A DNA stretch of 64,000 nucleotides, taken from the NCBI GenBank assembly GCA_963575745.1, contig CAUYUJ010016700.1:60087-124086 (forward strand), given 5' to 3'. This DNA comes from Prorocentrum cordatum. Taxonomy: Eukaryota > Sar > Dinophyceae > Prorocentrales > Prorocentraceae. Positions 62,790 through 64,000 of the stretch are shown here, piece by piece; position 1 is the stretch's first letter; the number at the start of each line of letters is the position of its first letter. Below the pieces are notes generated by a model. It made no database searches, had not been told where the DNA came from, and was given only the letters and a program-made list of their open reading frames with translations. The translations under genes and the position numbers were made by a program.

Positions 62790-63260
62790 CGTGAGCGCTG
62801 CCGCAGTAATCAATACGACTAGGCCGAGGGTGCTCCCCCAGGACCTCATGGGAAAACTTGGAAGCTGGCCGCGGGCGAGCGGCACCCTTCCGGCCTGGAG
62901 GCCTGCAACCCCCCAAGCTGAACATCTTGATCCAAAACGGCAACGGAGGGGTAGGAGAAGGAGGAGGAGGAGAAGGAGGAGGAGGGGGAGGAGGACGGGG
63001 AGGGAGAAGAGGAGGACGAGGAGGAGGAGGAGCAGGAGGAGGAGGAGAAAGACGAGGAGGAGCGAGGAGGAGGAGGAGGCGGAGGAGGAGGAGCGAGGAG
63101 GAGGAGAGGAGAGATGAGAGCAGGCGCGGCGGGAGGATGAGGAGGAACGCAAGGAGGGGAAAGCGGGAGCAGGGTGGGAAGAATCAACGGCACGAGGAGG
63201 ACGAAGACAAAGACGGAGACAAGAACACGCTGTAGTTTGACGAGGGAGCGCGCTGATGAT
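62790..63260. repeat. (GGA)n block at 62950-63120
   Basis: Imperfect GGA repeats with GAC and GAA variants on the plus strand, just upstream of the minus-strand LINE ORF1; polypyrimidine on the LINE sense strand. Confidence 0.9.
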
Positions 63261-63404
63261 TTATGGAAGCAGGACCAATAGCTAATGCACGCGCCTTGAT
63301 CCATGTTTACGCTTTCTCGAATCAACGTCCCAACAACCTCGGCGAAGCCAGGCAGGAGACGGGAGGACTGCAAAGGTCCCCCAAAGCCCCCGGAGGCCAC
63401 TCCG

Positions 63405-63455
63405 CAGGCCTTCTAAGCAGTGGTGCTTCTAAGAAGCCTTCCCCCCTCCCCCTAC
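63405..63455. repeat. CTTCTAAGAAG cluster
   Basis: Shares CAGGCCTTCTAAGCAGTGGT-type blocks with 53275-53345. Confidence 0.55.
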
Positions 63456-63537
63456 CCCCCTCAATCTGCGCGTGGCCGATATCGATACTCCCTCCTCGAG
63501 GCCTCCCAGGTGGGGTCGGGGTAGATGGGGTCGAAGC

Positions 63538-63656
63538 GCCGCATCGCCGATGCATCGGCGATGCATCGGCGACGTCGGCGATGCACCGGCGACGCCAGCG
63601 CGGAGAGAATCGGGCTCGGCATCGAGCCGCATCGCCGATGCATCGGCGATGCGGCG
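63538..63656. repeat. GCATCGCCGATGCATCGGCG palindromic repeats
   Basis: GCATCGCCGATG and its complement CATCGGCGATGC join as a 24-bp perfect palindrome at 63541-63564 and again at 63630-63653; CGGCGATGCA and CGGCGACGTC words fill the space between. A related palindrome is at 54.08 kb. Confidence 0.9.
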
Positions 63657-63699
63657 CGATCCTCCGACCCGATCTACTCGGACCCTCTTAGGAGGCCTA

Positions 63700-63874
63700 C
63701 AGTGGGGGCCCGACCACAAGAAACCTGCCACAAGAAACCCAACCCTGAGACCCCAGAACGTCCATCGATTTGGGTGTGGGAACGTCACGATTTCCATGGC
63801 AACACCGTCGACACCCAAGAAACTCAGGGCAACCTGGAGGCAAGCAGGGGGGTTCTCGGCATGGGCCTCCACTG
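63700..63874 (+). mobile_element. Tc1/mariner-like MITE, copy 3 (TA on both sides)
   Basis: 175 bp, TA-CAGTGGGGGCCC at the left and GGGCCTCCACTG-TA at the right, so both the terminal inverted repeat (11 of 12) and a TA target duplication are visible. The interior matches the other copies (ACAAGAAACCTGCCACAAGA, GAACGTCCATCGATTTGG). Confidence 0.92.
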
Positions 63875-64000
63875 TAACCCAGACCCCCGACGTCATGATT
63901 TGTTCATGACGTCGACCCCAGAAATCTCGACCCATTTCCCAGAACCGGCTGCCCAACCTGAGAATCGCTTTGTGACGATCCCGAGGCCCTGGAAGGGCTG

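Overview
The window looks like nuclear DNA of a dinoflagellate. The main evidence is a complete copy of the 22-nt dinoflagellate trans-spliced leader (DinoSL) at 753-774 on the minus strand, plus several decayed copies placed directly in front of reading frames (19.0, 22.2, 24.0 and 45.3 kb). Other traits fit: very high GC, huge amounts of simple sequence, degraded LINE-type retrotransposons, few short exons lost in repeats, and intron ends that share short direct repeats. The species cannot be told from the sequence; a Prorocentrum, Polarella or Symbiodinium relative is a guess. Positions 4319-4418 are an assembly gap of 100 N.

Layout. 0-0.8 kb: a partial intronless minus-strand gene behind the intact DinoSL, followed by a long TG-rich tract. 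1.6-7.6 kb: microsatellites, minisatellites, a 23-bp perfect hairpin and the first copies of dispersed repeat A. 7.8-9.6 kb: exons of a P2X-receptor-like membrane protein and the last exon of an unknown gene, both minus. 11.4-11.7 kb: one glycine-rich exon. 15.2-25.2 kb: two ~1 kb inverted arms enclosing about 8 kb that holds three minus-strand, intronless, partly frameshifted genes, each with a spliced-leader relic just upstream. 25.6-27.8 kb: a short exon and extremely GC-rich DNA broken by an AT-rich island. 27.9-33.5 kb: a 79-bp satellite, a GCTGA/GCTGT array, decanucleotide arrays and foldback elements. 33.5-39.6 kb: duplicated GA-rich DNA and blocks of (TCC)n/(GGA)n around one coding-like exon. 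40.8-43.4 kb: a multi-exon gene for the GINS replication subunit Psf1, the best identified cellular gene here. 45.3-49.8 kb: a frameshifted LINE on the plus strand with a spliced-leader relic at its 5' end. 50-59 kb: repeat families, a possible RNase H tail, one terminal exon and a 1.8 kb array of an 18-bp unit. 59.3-62.8 kb: a second decayed LINE on the minus strand. 63.4-63.9 kb: palindromic repeats and a Tc1-like MITE.

How it fits together. Apart from PSF1, the P2X-like gene and a few orphan exons, most recognisable coding material is retroposed: LINEs with a zinc-finger/coiled-coil ORF1, endonuclease and reverse transcriptase, and cDNA-like genes bearing fossil spliced leaders. This matches the mRNA-recycling model for dinoflagellates, in which trans-spliced mRNAs are reverse transcribed and reinserted. 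The LINEs are a plausible source of the enzyme, but that link is inference.
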